From UBA6244 sp963676875 (GTDB lineage: Bacteria; Bacteroidota; Bacteroidia; Bacteroidales; F082), in the NCBI GenBank assembly GCA_963676875.1, contig OY781436.1, forward strand, positions 806,001 to 870,000: a stretch of DNA of 64,000 bases. Direction: 5' to 3'. Made by a program: the position numbers and the translations under genes. Below are positions 8,415 through 17,249 of this stretch, in pieces (the stretch's first letter is position 1; each line of letters starts with the position of its first letter). The notes beneath the pieces were generated by a model. It was not told where the DNA came from. It made no database searches and saw nothing but the letters and a program-made list of their open reading frames with translations.

Positions 8415-9407
8415 ATGTTAGAAACAGATATTCGTGAACTAAATGAAAAAATCCAGCGTGAGAGTCAGTTTACCGACTTGATTTATCTGGAAATGAACAA
8501 GGTGATTATTGGTCAGAAACACATGACCGAACGCTTGTTGATCGGATTGCTTGCCAACGGACATATCCTGCTCGAAGGGGTACCCGGTTTGGCAAAGACT
8601 TTGGCCATTAACTCGTTGGCCAACGTGGTGGATGCCAAATTCAGCCGTATTCAGTTTACTCCCGATTTGCTCCCTGCTGACTTGCTGGGAACCATGATTT
8701 ATAGTCAGAAAAAAGAGGAGTTTCAGGTAAAAAAAGGCCCCATCTTTGCCAACTTCATTCTGGCAGATGAAATCAACCGCTCTCCCGCCAAGGTGCAAAG
8801 TGCCTTACTCGAAGCCATGCAGGAGCGTCAGGTAACCATTGGCGAAAGCACCTACAAACTGGAAGAACCCTTTTTGGTGATGGCCACCCAAAACCCCATC
8901 GAACAAGAGGGTACCTATCCCCTTCCTGAAGCGCAAGTGGACCGTTTTATGCTCAAGGTGGTAATCAATTATCCCAAAAAAGAAGAGGAAAAAATAATCC
9001 TACGTCAAAACATCACCAATACTTTCGCAAAAACCAACAAAGTGCTGAACACCAAAGAGATTATGAGGGCGCGTGAGCTGGTTCGCGAAATTTACTTGGA
9101 CGAAAAAATTGAAAACTATATTACGGACATCGTATTTGCCACACGATACCCCGGCGAATACAAACTGAATAAATTTACCGGCATGATTGCCTATGGTGCA
9201 TCGCCACGTGCCAGCATCAACCTGGCTCTGGCGGCCAAAGCGCTTGCCTTCCTCCGTCGCCGTGGTTATGTAATTCCCGAAGATATCCGTGCCATTGCTC
9301 ATGATGTGTTGCGTCACCGTATTGGATTGACCTACGAAGCTGAAGCCGAAAACATTACCAGCGAGGATATCATCAACGAAATTCTCAACACGGTAGAAGT
9401 GCCCTAA
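8415..9407 (+). CDS. moxR: MoxR-type AAA+ ATPase
   Basis: This is the first gene of the bat operon. MoxR ATPases are thought to act as chaperones that, with von Willebrand (vWA) proteins, help assemble or insert metals into partner complexes. The protein has 330 residues, with Walker A in GVPGLAKT (about 55-62), Walker B with sensor in ILADEINRSP, the conserved ATQNPIEQEGTYPLPEAQ segment carrying sensor 1, and the arginine-finger region AQVDRFMLKV. The C-terminal lid contains GASPRASINL, the family's sensor 2 motif. The next gene, encoding a DUF58 protein, follows after 92 bases. Confidence 0.94.
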   Translation: MLETDIRELNEKIQRESQFTDLIYLEMNKVIIGQKHMTERLLIGLLANGHILLEGVPGLAKTLAINSLANVVDAKFSRIQFTPDLLPADLLGTMIYSQKKEEFQVKKGPIFANFILADEINRSPAKVQSALLEAMQERQVTIGESTYKLEEPFLVMATQNPIEQEGTYPLPEAQVDRFMLKVVINYPKKEEEKIILRQNITNTFAKTNKVLNTKEIMRARELVREIYLDEKIENYITDIVFATRYPGEYKLNKFTGMIAYGASPRASINLALAAKALAFLRRRGYVIPEDIRAIAHDVLRHRIGLTYEAEAENITSEDIINEILNTVEVP

Positions 9408-9499
9408 AATAAAATGTTGCCTTTGCCCATGACAAACCTTTCATCAGGGATGAATAATTGAATGGGTGTACATTTTTTAACTAACCAACCAAGAAACCA

Positions 9500-10375
9500 G
9501 TGGAAGCACAGGAACTGTTCAAAAAGGTCAGAAAAATAGAGATCAAAACACGTGGATTGTCCAATCAAATTTTTTCGGGAGAATACCACAGTGTTTTTAA
9601 AGGCAGAGGTATGGCTTTCAGCGAGGTGCGTGAGTATCAATTTGGTGACGATATCCGCAACATCGACTGGAACGTAACAGCGCGCTTCAACCATCCTTTT
9701 ATTAAGATTTTTGAGGAAGAGCGCGAACTCACTGTTATGTTGCTCATCGACGTGTCGGGCTCCAACCTTTTTGGCACCCAACGTCAGCTTAAACAGGAAC
9801 TCATTACGGAAATAGCCGCCGTTCTCTCATTTTCAGCCATTCACAATAACGATAAAGTAGGGGTAATTTTCTTTAGCGATATCATCGAGAAATTTATTCC
9901 TCCTAAAAAAGGAAGCTCACATATTCTCCGCATTATCCGTGAACTTATTGACTTCAAAGCCGAAAACACCGGAACCAATATCGCGGAAGCATTAAGGTAC
10001 CTCACCAACGTGATCAAAAAGAAATCCACGGCATTTATCATTTCCGACTTTATGGACACCAACTTCGAGAAAGCCTTGCAGATTGCCAACTACAAACACG
10101 ATTTGATTGCCCTCAGGGTGACCGACGATCGTGAGGTAGAAATGCCCAACGTGGGTTTGGTGCGCATGCGCGACGCAGAAACAGGAACCATGCAATGGAT
10201 AGACACATCCAGCGCCAAAACCCGTGAAGCACTCAGCCGTTACGCTCGTGAAAAGTCAGCTTCCATCGATTTGGCGCTGGCCCGTGCAGGAGTGGATATG
10301 GCACGGGTTTACACCGGACGCGATTACGTAAAACCACTGATGAACCTCTTTAAAAAACGAGAATCCAGGAGATAA
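9500..10375 (+). CDS. DUF58 protein of the bat operon (vWA-like)
   Basis: This is the partner protein usually found next to MoxR. The 291 residues start from a GTG codon at 9500; the conserved opening ELFKKVRKIEIKTRGL begins four residues later, which supports this start. The DUF58 signature is in EVREYQFGDDIRNIDWN and VTARFNHPFIK (about 45-65). A vWA-like fold follows with LLIDVSGS (about 76-83), which keeps the DxSxS metal-site pattern. No signal peptide or membrane segment is seen, so it is expected in the cytoplasm. One base separates its stop from the ATG of the next gene. Confidence 0.9.
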   Translation: MEAQELFKKVRKIEIKTRGLSNQIFSGEYHSVFKGRGMAFSEVREYQFGDDIRNIDWNVTARFNHPFIKIFEEERELTVMLLIDVSGSNLFGTQRQLKQELITEIAAVLSFSAIHNNDKVGVIFFSDIIEKFIPPKKGSSHILRIIRELIDFKAENTGTNIAEALRYLTNVIKKKSTAFIISDFMDTNFEKALQIANYKHDLIALRVTDDREVEMPNVGLVRMRDAETGTMQWIDTSSAKTREALSRYAREKSASIDLALARAGVDMARVYTGRDYVKPLMNLFKKRESRR

Positions 10376-10376
10376 C

Positions 10377-11372
10377 ATGAAGCGAATCTTGCCAAATATA
10401 ATCTTAAGCTCACTCATCCTGTTGGGGGTGATGTCTTTTCCCCGACTGCAAGCACAAGAGATTGCAGCCTGGTCGAAAATCGACACCAATGCCATCATGA
10501 TTGGGCAACATGTGCAGTTGGAGCTGGGCATCAACCTGCCGGAAGGAACACAGGTGAGGTGGCCCATGATTTTGGACACCCTCTCTGCCCAAATTGAGGT
10601 GCTAAAACAGGGAAACATCGACACCATCAGTCAGAATGGGGCAGAAAGATTAATTCAACAGCTTACCATCACCTCCTTCGACAGTGGTTATATGGCCATT
10701 CCTTCGCAACGTTTTCAGTTTAAAAAAACCGGAGATACTGCCAATTTCATGACTTCCACCGGAGAACTCTATTTACAGGTAAATGTTCCGCAAGTGGATA
10801 CCACCCAAGCCATTAAACCCATTGTGGGCCCCATTTCGGAGCCTTATACCTTTGCAGAAATGGTACCCTGGATATTGGTGGGATTGGCGGCAGCAGGACT
10901 TACCGTGCTGATATTCTGGTTGATCAGAAGAAGGAAAAACAAAAAGCCTTTGTTCGAACGCAAACCAAAACCTGCCCTTCCGCCGCACGTGGTGGCCATC
11001 AACAAATTGGAAGAGTTGAGGCTGGCCAAGGTTTGGCAAAACGGAAAGATAAAGCAGTACCATTCGGAACTCACCGACATTATGCGCGAATACCTCGACA
11101 ACAGGTACCATTTTGATGCACCCGAAATGACTTCCGACGAAATTCTGCAAGCCTTACGAGGCATCATGTCCAACAAGGAAGCCATGGAAAAACTCAGTGG
11201 TGTATTCTTTTTGTCGGACATGGTAAAATTTGCCAAAGCCCAACCAACAGCGCTGGAAAACGACCTTAGCTTGTCGCATTGCGTTGATTTTGTGAATGAA
11301 ACCAAAGAGGAACCTGTGGCAGCACCAACTGCTTCAAAAGAAGACTCAACCATTAATAAGGAATTAACTTAA
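10377..11372 (+). CDS. Bat operon membrane protein with signal peptide (DUF4381-like)
   Basis: The protein has 331 residues. A signal peptide (about 1-26, ending LQAQ) leads into a periplasmic beta-rich domain of some 130 residues. One membrane segment follows at about 162-182 (WILVGLAAAGLTVLIFWLI), then a basic stretch RRRKNKKP and a cytoplasmic helical domain. This layout, a short relative of BatD, fits the small protein found between the DUF58 gene and batA in this phylum; the family assignment (DUF4381-like) is from memory. It begins one base after the DUF58 gene and ends seven bases before batA, so it is surely in the operon. Confidence 0.75.
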   Translation: MKRILPNIILSSLILLGVMSFPRLQAQEIAAWSKIDTNAIMIGQHVQLELGINLPEGTQVRWPMILDTLSAQIEVLKQGNIDTISQNGAERLIQQLTITSFDSGYMAIPSQRFQFKKTGDTANFMTSTGELYLQVNVPQVDTTQAIKPIVGPISEPYTFAEMVPWILVGLAAAGLTVLIFWLIRRRKNKKPLFERKPKPALPPHVVAINKLEELRLAKVWQNGKIKQYHSELTDIMREYLDNRYHFDAPEMTSDEILQALRGIMSNKEAMEKLSGVFFLSDMVKFAKAQPTALENDLSLSHCVDFVNETKEEPVAAPTASKEDSTINKELT

Positions 11373-11379
11373 CAGAACC

Positions 11380-12381
11380 ATGCAGATGTTTAATATAGAT
11401 GATTGGGCCAATCCGGGGTATTTCTACCTGCTGTTGCTGATTCCGTTACTGATTGTTTGGTATTGGTTCAGGCATAAAAAAGCTCAGGCCGAAGTAAGCT
11501 ATTCAGGACTGGCGGCCTTTGCCGGAGTGAAGAAGAGCCCACGTACATGGCTCATCCACGGACTTTTCGTCCTTCGCTTGTTAGCACTTTCGTTGCTCAT
11601 CATTGCGTTGGCGCGGCCCCAATACACCTCGTCGAAACAAAATGTTCAGATAGAAGGCATCGACATTGTGATGGCCATGGACGTGTCGGGAAGTATGCTG
11701 GCACGTGATTTTCAACCCGATCGGTTGGAAGCCGCCAAAGATGTGGCAGAAGACTTCATTAACGGCCGACCCAACGACCGGGTGAGCGTGGTGATTTTTA
11801 GTGGTGAAGCCTTCACTCAAGTACCCCTCACCACCGACCACGACATGATTACCAACCTTTTCAAGGAAATCAAGAGCGGCATGATAGAAGACGGCACCGC
11901 CATTGGAGATGGATTGGCCACTTCGGTAAGTCGATTAAAAGATTCAGAAGCCATATCCAAGGTGATCATTCTCATTACCGACGGGGTAAATAATTCAGGA
12001 TCGGTGGATCCACTCTCTGCCGCAGAAATGGCCAAAATGTTCGGTATCAGGGTATACACAGTAGGTATTGGCACCGAGGGAATGGCTCCTTATCCCGTTC
12101 AAACTCCCTATGGAGTGCAGCTTCAGCAAATGAAGGTTCAAATTGATGAAGACCTCCTCAAAGAAATTGCCAAGGAAACAGGTGGCAAGTATTTCCGTGC
12201 CGACAACAACCAAAAGCTGAAAGCCATCTACAAGGAAATAGATAAGATGGAACGCTCTAAAATAGACGTACAGGAATTTAAGAAAAAACATGAGTCGTAC
12301 CTGCCCTTTGCATTGGCTGCTTTCCTGTTTTTTGCCCTGGAAATCACCTTGCGTTACTTATACTTCAAACGAATTCCCTAA
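11380..12381 (+). CDS. batA: BatA, membrane-anchored vWA protein
   Basis: BatA is one of the aerotolerance proteins first studied in Bacteroides fragilis. The 333 residues show two N-terminal membrane segments (about 12-30 and 55-75), a vWA domain and a final membrane segment near 303-323. The metal-ion-dependent adhesion site is intact: D101-x-S103-x-S105 in MDVSGSM, the Thr in DGTAIGDGL and the Asp in ITDGVNNSG. A second ATG two codons downstream (11386) is an alternative start. Its neighbour BatB has the same plan, and the pair is thought to form a membrane complex with the TPR protein BatC. Confidence 0.93.
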   Translation: MQMFNIDDWANPGYFYLLLLIPLLIVWYWFRHKKAQAEVSYSGLAAFAGVKKSPRTWLIHGLFVLRLLALSLLIIALARPQYTSSKQNVQIEGIDIVMAMDVSGSMLARDFQPDRLEAAKDVAEDFINGRPNDRVSVVIFSGEAFTQVPLTTDHDMITNLFKEIKSGMIEDGTAIGDGLATSVSRLKDSEAISKVIILITDGVNNSGSVDPLSAAEMAKMFGIRVYTVGIGTEGMAPYPVQTPYGVQLQQMKVQIDEDLLKEIAKETGGKYFRADNNQKLKAIYKEIDKMERSKIDVQEFKKKHESYLPFALAAFLFFALEITLRYLYFKRIP

Positions 12382-12401
12382 TCAAAGACAATTAACTCAC
12401 C

Positions 12402-13430
12402 ATGATCAGATTTGCACATCCCGAATATTTCTACCTGTTGGCAATCGTGCCGGTGTTTATTGTGTTTTACCTTATTTACAAAGGGTGGAAAAAACGCGCC
12501 TTGCAACGCTTTGGCGATCAGGATACCATTTCAGGACTCATGCCCAATCAATCGAAGACCAAAGGATTGATTAAACTGTTGCTGATCCTTATCGGCGTTA
12601 CCTTAATGGTTATCGGCATCCTCGATCCGCAGGTAGGATCCAAACTGGAGAAAGTAAAACGTGAAGGGATTGATTTGTACCTGGTACTCGACGTGTCCAA
12701 CTCCATGTTGGCTGAAGACATCAAGCCTAACCGGCTGGAACGTGCCAAACTGGCCATCAGCAACCTCATCGACAAACTGCAGGGCGACCGCATCGGGATT
12801 ATTATTTTTGCAGGAAATGCCTACAAACAGCTTCCGCTCACCACCGACTATTCAGCGGCTCGTCTCTTTCTATCGGTGGTTGACACCAAAATTGTACCCA
12901 CACAAGGTACCGCCATCGGTGAAGCCATCGACATGGCTACCCAATCCTTTGGCGAAAGCGACCACAACAAAGCCATCGTCATTATTACCGACGGCGAAAA
13001 TCATGAGGACGATGCCATTGGTGCTGCCAAAGCCGCCAATGAGTTGGGAATTAAAGTGTTCACCATTGGCATGGGATTGCCCGAAGGAGCACCCATCCCG
13101 CTTTTCAGCAATGGAAATCAAACCGGATTTAAAAAAGATCGCGATGGTAAAACCGTGATTACGAAGCTGAACGAAGACATGTTGCGACAAATTGCAGCCG
13201 CCGGAGGTGGTGCCTATGCACGTGCCAACAATGCAACTACAGGATTGAGCAGAATTTTCGACGATATCAACCAAATAGATAAAAAGGAAATTGAAACCCG
13301 TCAGTTTACCAACTACGAAGACCGGTTTCAGATTTTCCTGGCCATTGCTTTTGCATTCTTGCTCATCGAATTGCTCATTGCCAACCGCAGAGCCAGTTGG
13401 GCAAATAAACTTGATTTTTTTGGTAAATAG
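12402..13430 (+). CDS. batB: BatB, membrane-anchored vWA protein
   Basis: BatB has the same plan as BatA: the HPEYFYLLAIVPVFIVFYLI segment near the N-terminus, a second membrane segment near 48-68, a vWA domain, and a C-terminal membrane segment around 307-325. The metal site reads D97-x-S99-x-S101 in LDVSNSM, where the usual Gly of DxSGS is Asn, and the later Asp is in ITDGENHEDD. The stop codon is directly followed by the ATG of batC with no gap, which suggests coupled translation. Confidence 0.93.
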   Translation: MIRFAHPEYFYLLAIVPVFIVFYLIYKGWKKRALQRFGDQDTISGLMPNQSKTKGLIKLLLILIGVTLMVIGILDPQVGSKLEKVKREGIDLYLVLDVSNSMLAEDIKPNRLERAKLAISNLIDKLQGDRIGIIIFAGNAYKQLPLTTDYSAARLFLSVVDTKIVPTQGTAIGEAIDMATQSFGESDHNKAIVIITDGENHEDDAIGAAKAANELGIKVFTIGMGLPEGAPIPLFSNGNQTGFKKDRDGKTVITKLNEDMLRQIAAAGGGAYARANNATTGLSRIFDDINQIDKKEIETRQFTNYEDRFQIFLAIAFAFLLIELLIANRRASWANKLDFFGK

Positions 13431-14246
13431 ATGAAAATGAAAACATATATATTCGCCCTGCTTGGTCTGCTTTTGTGGACAGCTACGGGTGTGGCGCAAA
13501 GCGAAAAGAAAAAAATCAGGGAAGGAAACGACCTCTTCGAAAAACAAGACTTCTCTCAGGCCGAGGTGGAATACCGCAAGGCCCTGGAAGCCAAACCCAA
13601 TTACTACAAAGGCACCTTTAATTTGGGTGACGCCTTGTATGCTCAGGAAAATTATGAGGAGTCGGCCAAGCTTTTCGACGAAATCACCAACAGTCAGGTG
13701 AGCGACAAAGAAAAAAGTGCCGCCTACTACAACTTGGGCAATGCCTTGCTGGAAGGTAAAAAATATGAGGAAAGTATCAATGCCTACAAAAACGCCCTCA
13801 GAAAAAATCCGGATGATGAACAGGCTCGGTACAACCTGGAATATGCCCGCCAAATGCTGAAGCAGCAGCAACAGCAGCAACAGCAGCAGGATCAAAATAA
13901 AGACCAGAATAAAGACCAGGATAAAAAGGACGATCAGAAGAAGGATCAGAAAAAAGACCAGAATAAGGACCAGGATAAAAAAGACGATCAGCAAAAAGAC
14001 CAGGATCAGAAACAAGACCAAGAACAAAATAAAGATCAAAAGGATCAACAGAAGCAGGACCAGAATCAAGACAAAAGTCAGGATAAGAAAGATCAGCAAC
14101 AGCAGCAGCAACCCCAGCAAATTTCAAAGCAGGATGCACAACGGATGCTGGATGCTTTGAAAAATGACGAAAAGGGAACCCTGCAAAAGTTGCAAAAACA
14201 GAAGGCTCAAGCCGTAAAAGGCAAAAAGAGTGACATAGATTGGTAA
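13431..14246 (+). CDS. batC: BatC, TPR protein with long K/D/Q-rich tail
   Basis: The 271 residues start with a signal peptide (about 1-23, ending GVAQ). TPR repeats run from about 26 to 140 (ALEAKPNYYKGTFNLGDALY and similar). From about 142 to 235 there is an extreme low-complexity tail: a run of nine glutamines, then repeats of DQNKDQ, DKKDDQKKDQ and related units. The last 35 residues regain normal composition (QDAQRMLDALKNDEKG). BatC is predicted to be periplasmic and to bind BatA and BatB through its TPRs. The codon repeats make this stretch prone to length changes by slippage. Confidence 0.9.
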   Translation: MKMKTYIFALLGLLLWTATGVAQSEKKKIREGNDLFEKQDFSQAEVEYRKALEAKPNYYKGTFNLGDALYAQENYEESAKLFDEITNSQVSDKEKSAAYYNLGNALLEGKKYEESINAYKNALRKNPDDEQARYNLEYARQMLKQQQQQQQQQDQNKDQNKDQDKKDDQKKDQKKDQNKDQDKKDDQQKDQDQKQDQEQNKDQKDQQKQDQNQDKSQDKKDQQQQQQPQQISKQDAQRMLDALKNDEKGTLQKLQKQKAQAVKGKKSDIDW

Positions 14247-14373
14247 ATAAAGAAGAAAAAATAACGTTGAAGTATGAATGGAATACATTTTGTGCAACTA
14301 ATCAACAACTAAAATGAATTAGCCTCTCATGAGGACAATAGTAGTATTTTTGACCGGCAAAGACCAAATAACC

Positions 14374-16233
14374 ATGATAATCAAACGCATATTATTCATC
14401 GCACTGCTTACCTTTGGCCTGATGGCTCACGCGCAGGACAATGTCAGATTTACCGCTTCGGGTAAACAGGTAGTGAAAGAAGGTGAAAGGTTTAGGATTG
14501 TTTTTGAAATCAATGCCGAAGGCAACACATTCAGGGCTCCTGATTTTGGCAGCCTTCAGGTACTCTCGGGGCCAAGTTCGTCCACCAGTTCCAACATCCA
14601 ATACATTAATGGGCGCATGTCAAAAAGTTTTGCCATCAGCTATACCTATATTGTGCAGGCCCGAGCCAAAGGTGAAACTACCGTGGGTCCTGCATCCATC
14701 ACCGTTGACGGCAAAGAATACCAATCCAATCCATTACAAATTACGGTGGTAGCCGACGCCAGTGCCGGAAACAATGCCCGTACCAATTCCTCTTCCCCAT
14801 CCGGATCAACACAGGATGATGCGGGGATCCTTCAAAATGATGATGTGTATGTTACTGCTTCGGTTTCCAACACCGCCCCCTATTTGGGAGAACAGGTGAT
14901 TGTCACCTATAAGATATATACAAAAGTACCTGTTACGGGTCTATCCATCGACAAACTACCATCATTCAATGGATTCTGGTCGAAAAACCTGTTGGACAAC
15001 AATTCGCAGTACAGTCAATCCACCGAAGTCATCAATGGTGAAGAATACGTTACTGCCGAAATCAGTAAAATAGCTTTGTTTCCGCAAAAAACCGGAGTAC
15101 TCGACATTGATCCGGCGGAAGTGTCGTGCAATGTTCAGTTGCGGGTTCAAAACAACAGAGGTCGCAGCAACGACCCCTTTGAAAGCTTTTTCAACGACCC
15201 GTTTTTCAACAGAAACGTGAAAAATGTTTCGGCCAAGCTAAAATCAAAACCACTGACCATCAACGTACAATCGTTGCCACAAAAGGATAAACCCGACAAT
15301 TTTACAGGTGCGGTGGGCGATTTTCAGTTTAAAAGTCAGATAGATCGTACCGAACTTGCCGCCAACGATGCCCTCAACCTCACCATTGAAATTTCGGGCA
15401 AAGGAAGCATCGAGCTCATAACACCCCCCGAGGTAAAATTTCCGGTTGATTTCGAGAGTTTCGATCCCAAAATCACCACCAACGTCAACACCTCTTCCTA
15501 CGGCCTTTCGGGAAAGAAGAAATTTGAATACCTGGCCATTCCGCGCAATCCCGGCGATTTCACCATCGACCCCGTGAAATTCAGTTTCTTTAATCCCAGA
15601 ACAAAAACCTACGAAAGTTTTGAATCGGAAGCCTATCATATTACCGTTGACAAAGGCTCGGGAACCGGCAACAACATCACTTACAGCGCTACTTCACAGG
15701 AAGATATCCGCTTCATTGGCAAAGATATCCGACATATAAAAGTGGATTACGAGCCGCTGGTACCGGTGGAAAAATTCCTGTTTGGCTCCACTATTTTTTA
15801 TATTATTCTGTTGATTATATTGTTGTTACCGGTTGTTTTGATTATTGTTTGGAAACAACGGGAAAAGCAACAGGCCAACGTTTCGAAAGTAAAAAACAAA
15901 AAAGCCAACAAGGTGGCACGAACCCGTTTGCAGAAAGCTGAAAAGTTTAAAAAAGACGGAAACGACAAAGGTTTTTATGATGAAATTGCTCAGGCCATCT
16001 GGGGATATATTGCAGATAAATTTGGCATCAGTCGCTCTGAATTGTCCATGGAATCGGTTAGAGAAACACTGTTGAGCAAATCGGTGGAGGAAGAAATCAC
16101 CAATAATTTTATTCAAACCCTGAACAACATTGAGTTTGCCAGATTTGCCCCGGGAGATGCCCGAAACAAAATGGAATCAGTTTACAACGAAGCCATTTCC
16201 GCCATCACCCAGGCCGAAAAAGCATTAAAATAA
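14374..16233 (+). CDS. batD: BatD, oxygen-tolerance protein
   Basis: BatD is a large periplasmic protein held by one membrane segment. I start it at the ATG at 14374 (MIIKRILFIALLTFGLMAHA), which begins with a proper signal peptide; an upstream ATG at 14329 would add 15 residues in front of it. The 619 residues contain several beta-sandwich repeats, a linker rich in Ser, Asn and Gly (about 130-148), and a membrane segment near 480-500 (IFYIILLIILLLPVVLIIVW). The C-terminal cytoplasmic part is basic and helical. It ends with a one-base overlap with batE. Confidence 0.9.
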   Translation: MIIKRILFIALLTFGLMAHAQDNVRFTASGKQVVKEGERFRIVFEINAEGNTFRAPDFGSLQVLSGPSSSTSSNIQYINGRMSKSFAISYTYIVQARAKGETTVGPASITVDGKEYQSNPLQITVVADASAGNNARTNSSSPSGSTQDDAGILQNDDVYVTASVSNTAPYLGEQVIVTYKIYTKVPVTGLSIDKLPSFNGFWSKNLLDNNSQYSQSTEVINGEEYVTAEISKIALFPQKTGVLDIDPAEVSCNVQLRVQNNRGRSNDPFESFFNDPFFNRNVKNVSAKLKSKPLTINVQSLPQKDKPDNFTGAVGDFQFKSQIDRTELAANDALNLTIEISGKGSIELITPPEVKFPVDFESFDPKITTNVNTSSYGLSGKKKFEYLAIPRNPGDFTIDPVKFSFFNPRTKTYESFESEAYHITVDKGSGTGNNITYSATSQEDIRFIGKDIRHIKVDYEPLVPVEKFLFGSTIFYIILLIILLLPVVLIIVWKQREKQQANVSKVKNKKANKVARTRLQKAEKFKKDGNDKGFYDEIAQAIWGYIADKFGISRSELSMESVRETLLSKSVEEEITNNFIQTLNNIEFARFAPGDARNKMESVYNEAISAITQAEKALK

Positions 16234-17006
16234 TGATACGCATGAAAAGAAGAATCCTAATCGCATTGGTGTTTCTCACCCAAATGGCAGCCTTTTCGAG
16301 CTTCGCCTATACGCCCGATTCGTTGATGGCCATTGGCAACCGCGCCTACAACGAAGGACTCTACGATTCGGCATTACAAGTTTATCAACAAGTGGCAGCC
16401 CAAAAAATACATTCGGCTCAACTGTACTACAACATGGGGAATGCTTACTACAAAAACAACGACATTCCTTCAGCCATTTTATACTACGAAAAGGCCAAGA
16501 AACTTACCCCCGGCGACGAAAATATCCGGTACAATCTGGATGTGGCCAACAGCATGATCGTGGACAAAATAGAAAAGGTACCTGAATTGTTTTACAAAGA
16601 ATGGTGGAACTACTTCTACAACATGTTCAATGCCGACATTTGGACCATGATAGCACTGGGCTTGCTGGCCGTACTGGTATCACTCATCACCTGGTTTGTG
16701 CTCACGGGAAGTCGCTACAACAAACAATTATCCTTTTATCTGGGGTTGTTGTTTCTGTTTTTCACCGTTGCCGCTTTTGGATTGGCGTCACAAAAATACT
16801 ATTACTCCAAAGAGCACAAGGAAGCCATCGTATTTACCCCTTCCATAACGGTCAAAAGCTCACCAACTAAGAGTGCGGTGGATTTGTTTGTGATTCACGA
16901 AGGTACCAAGGTGAAGTTGCTGGACCACGTTTCGGGATGGGTTGAGATCCGGATACCCGACGGCAGCATTGGGTGGCTTCCCGATGAATCGATTAAAGAG
17001 ATTTAG
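16233..17006 (+). CDS. batE: BatE, TPR and SH3-like membrane protein
   Basis: BatE is the last gene of the operon; its ATG overlaps the batD stop by one base, and a second ATG at 16242 is an alternative start. The 257 residues have a signal peptide (to about 23, FSSFAYT), TPR repeats (about 25-120), two membrane segments (about 133-155 and 168-186) and a C-terminal SH3-like domain (about 200-257) with the pattern GTKVKLLDHVSGWVEIRIPD, as in bacterial SH3 wall-binding modules. Its place and domain plan fit BatE of Bacteroides. Confidence 0.88.
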   Translation: MIRMKRRILIALVFLTQMAAFSSFAYTPDSLMAIGNRAYNEGLYDSALQVYQQVAAQKIHSAQLYYNMGNAYYKNNDIPSAILYYEKAKKLTPGDENIRYNLDVANSMIVDKIEKVPELFYKEWWNYFYNMFNADIWTMIALGLLAVLVSLITWFVLTGSRYNKQLSFYLGLLFLFFTVAAFGLASQKYYYSKEHKEAIVFTPSITVKSSPTKSAVDLFVIHEGTKVKLLDHVSGWVEIRIPDGSIGWLPDESIKEI

Positions 17007-17040
17007 GCGACCATTTATTGTATGCTTTTTCGCGCAATCT

Positions 17041-17062
17041 GGCGCAAGCGTCCGCTTGTGCC
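17041..17062. repeat. Palindromic hairpin GGCGCAAGCG-TC-CGCTTGTGCC
   Basis: A 10-bp stem (one G-T pair) with a two-base loop follows the bat operon. Its core, CAAGCG..CGCTTG, is shared with the hairpins at 3155-3176 and 3205-3221. It could end transcription weakly, but no T-run follows, so I see it mainly as a dispersed palindrome. The rest of the gap to 17249 shows nothing clear. Confidence 0.5.
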
Positions 17063-17249
17063 ATTGTTTAGTCCTCCCTTTATTACAGCATTATTGAGGA
17101 TACATAATCAACCATTTCTGACTTAAAAAAAAAGTCACTCAGCAAACCCATCCCATATCCGGAGTTATACGCTCTTTTTCGGTAATAATCGATAAAAGCG
17201 GAAACCATTTGCCACATTTCATTAATTTAGCCGGATAATCCCAAAAAGA

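Noticed and set aside
12870..14120. A 416-residue open frame on the minus strand opposite batB and batC, rich in Leu, Ile and Val
   Set aside because: It is the mirror of the repeated Lys/Asp/Gln codons of batC and of part of batB. batB and batC have clear motifs and operon spacing, so the minus frame is a shadow.
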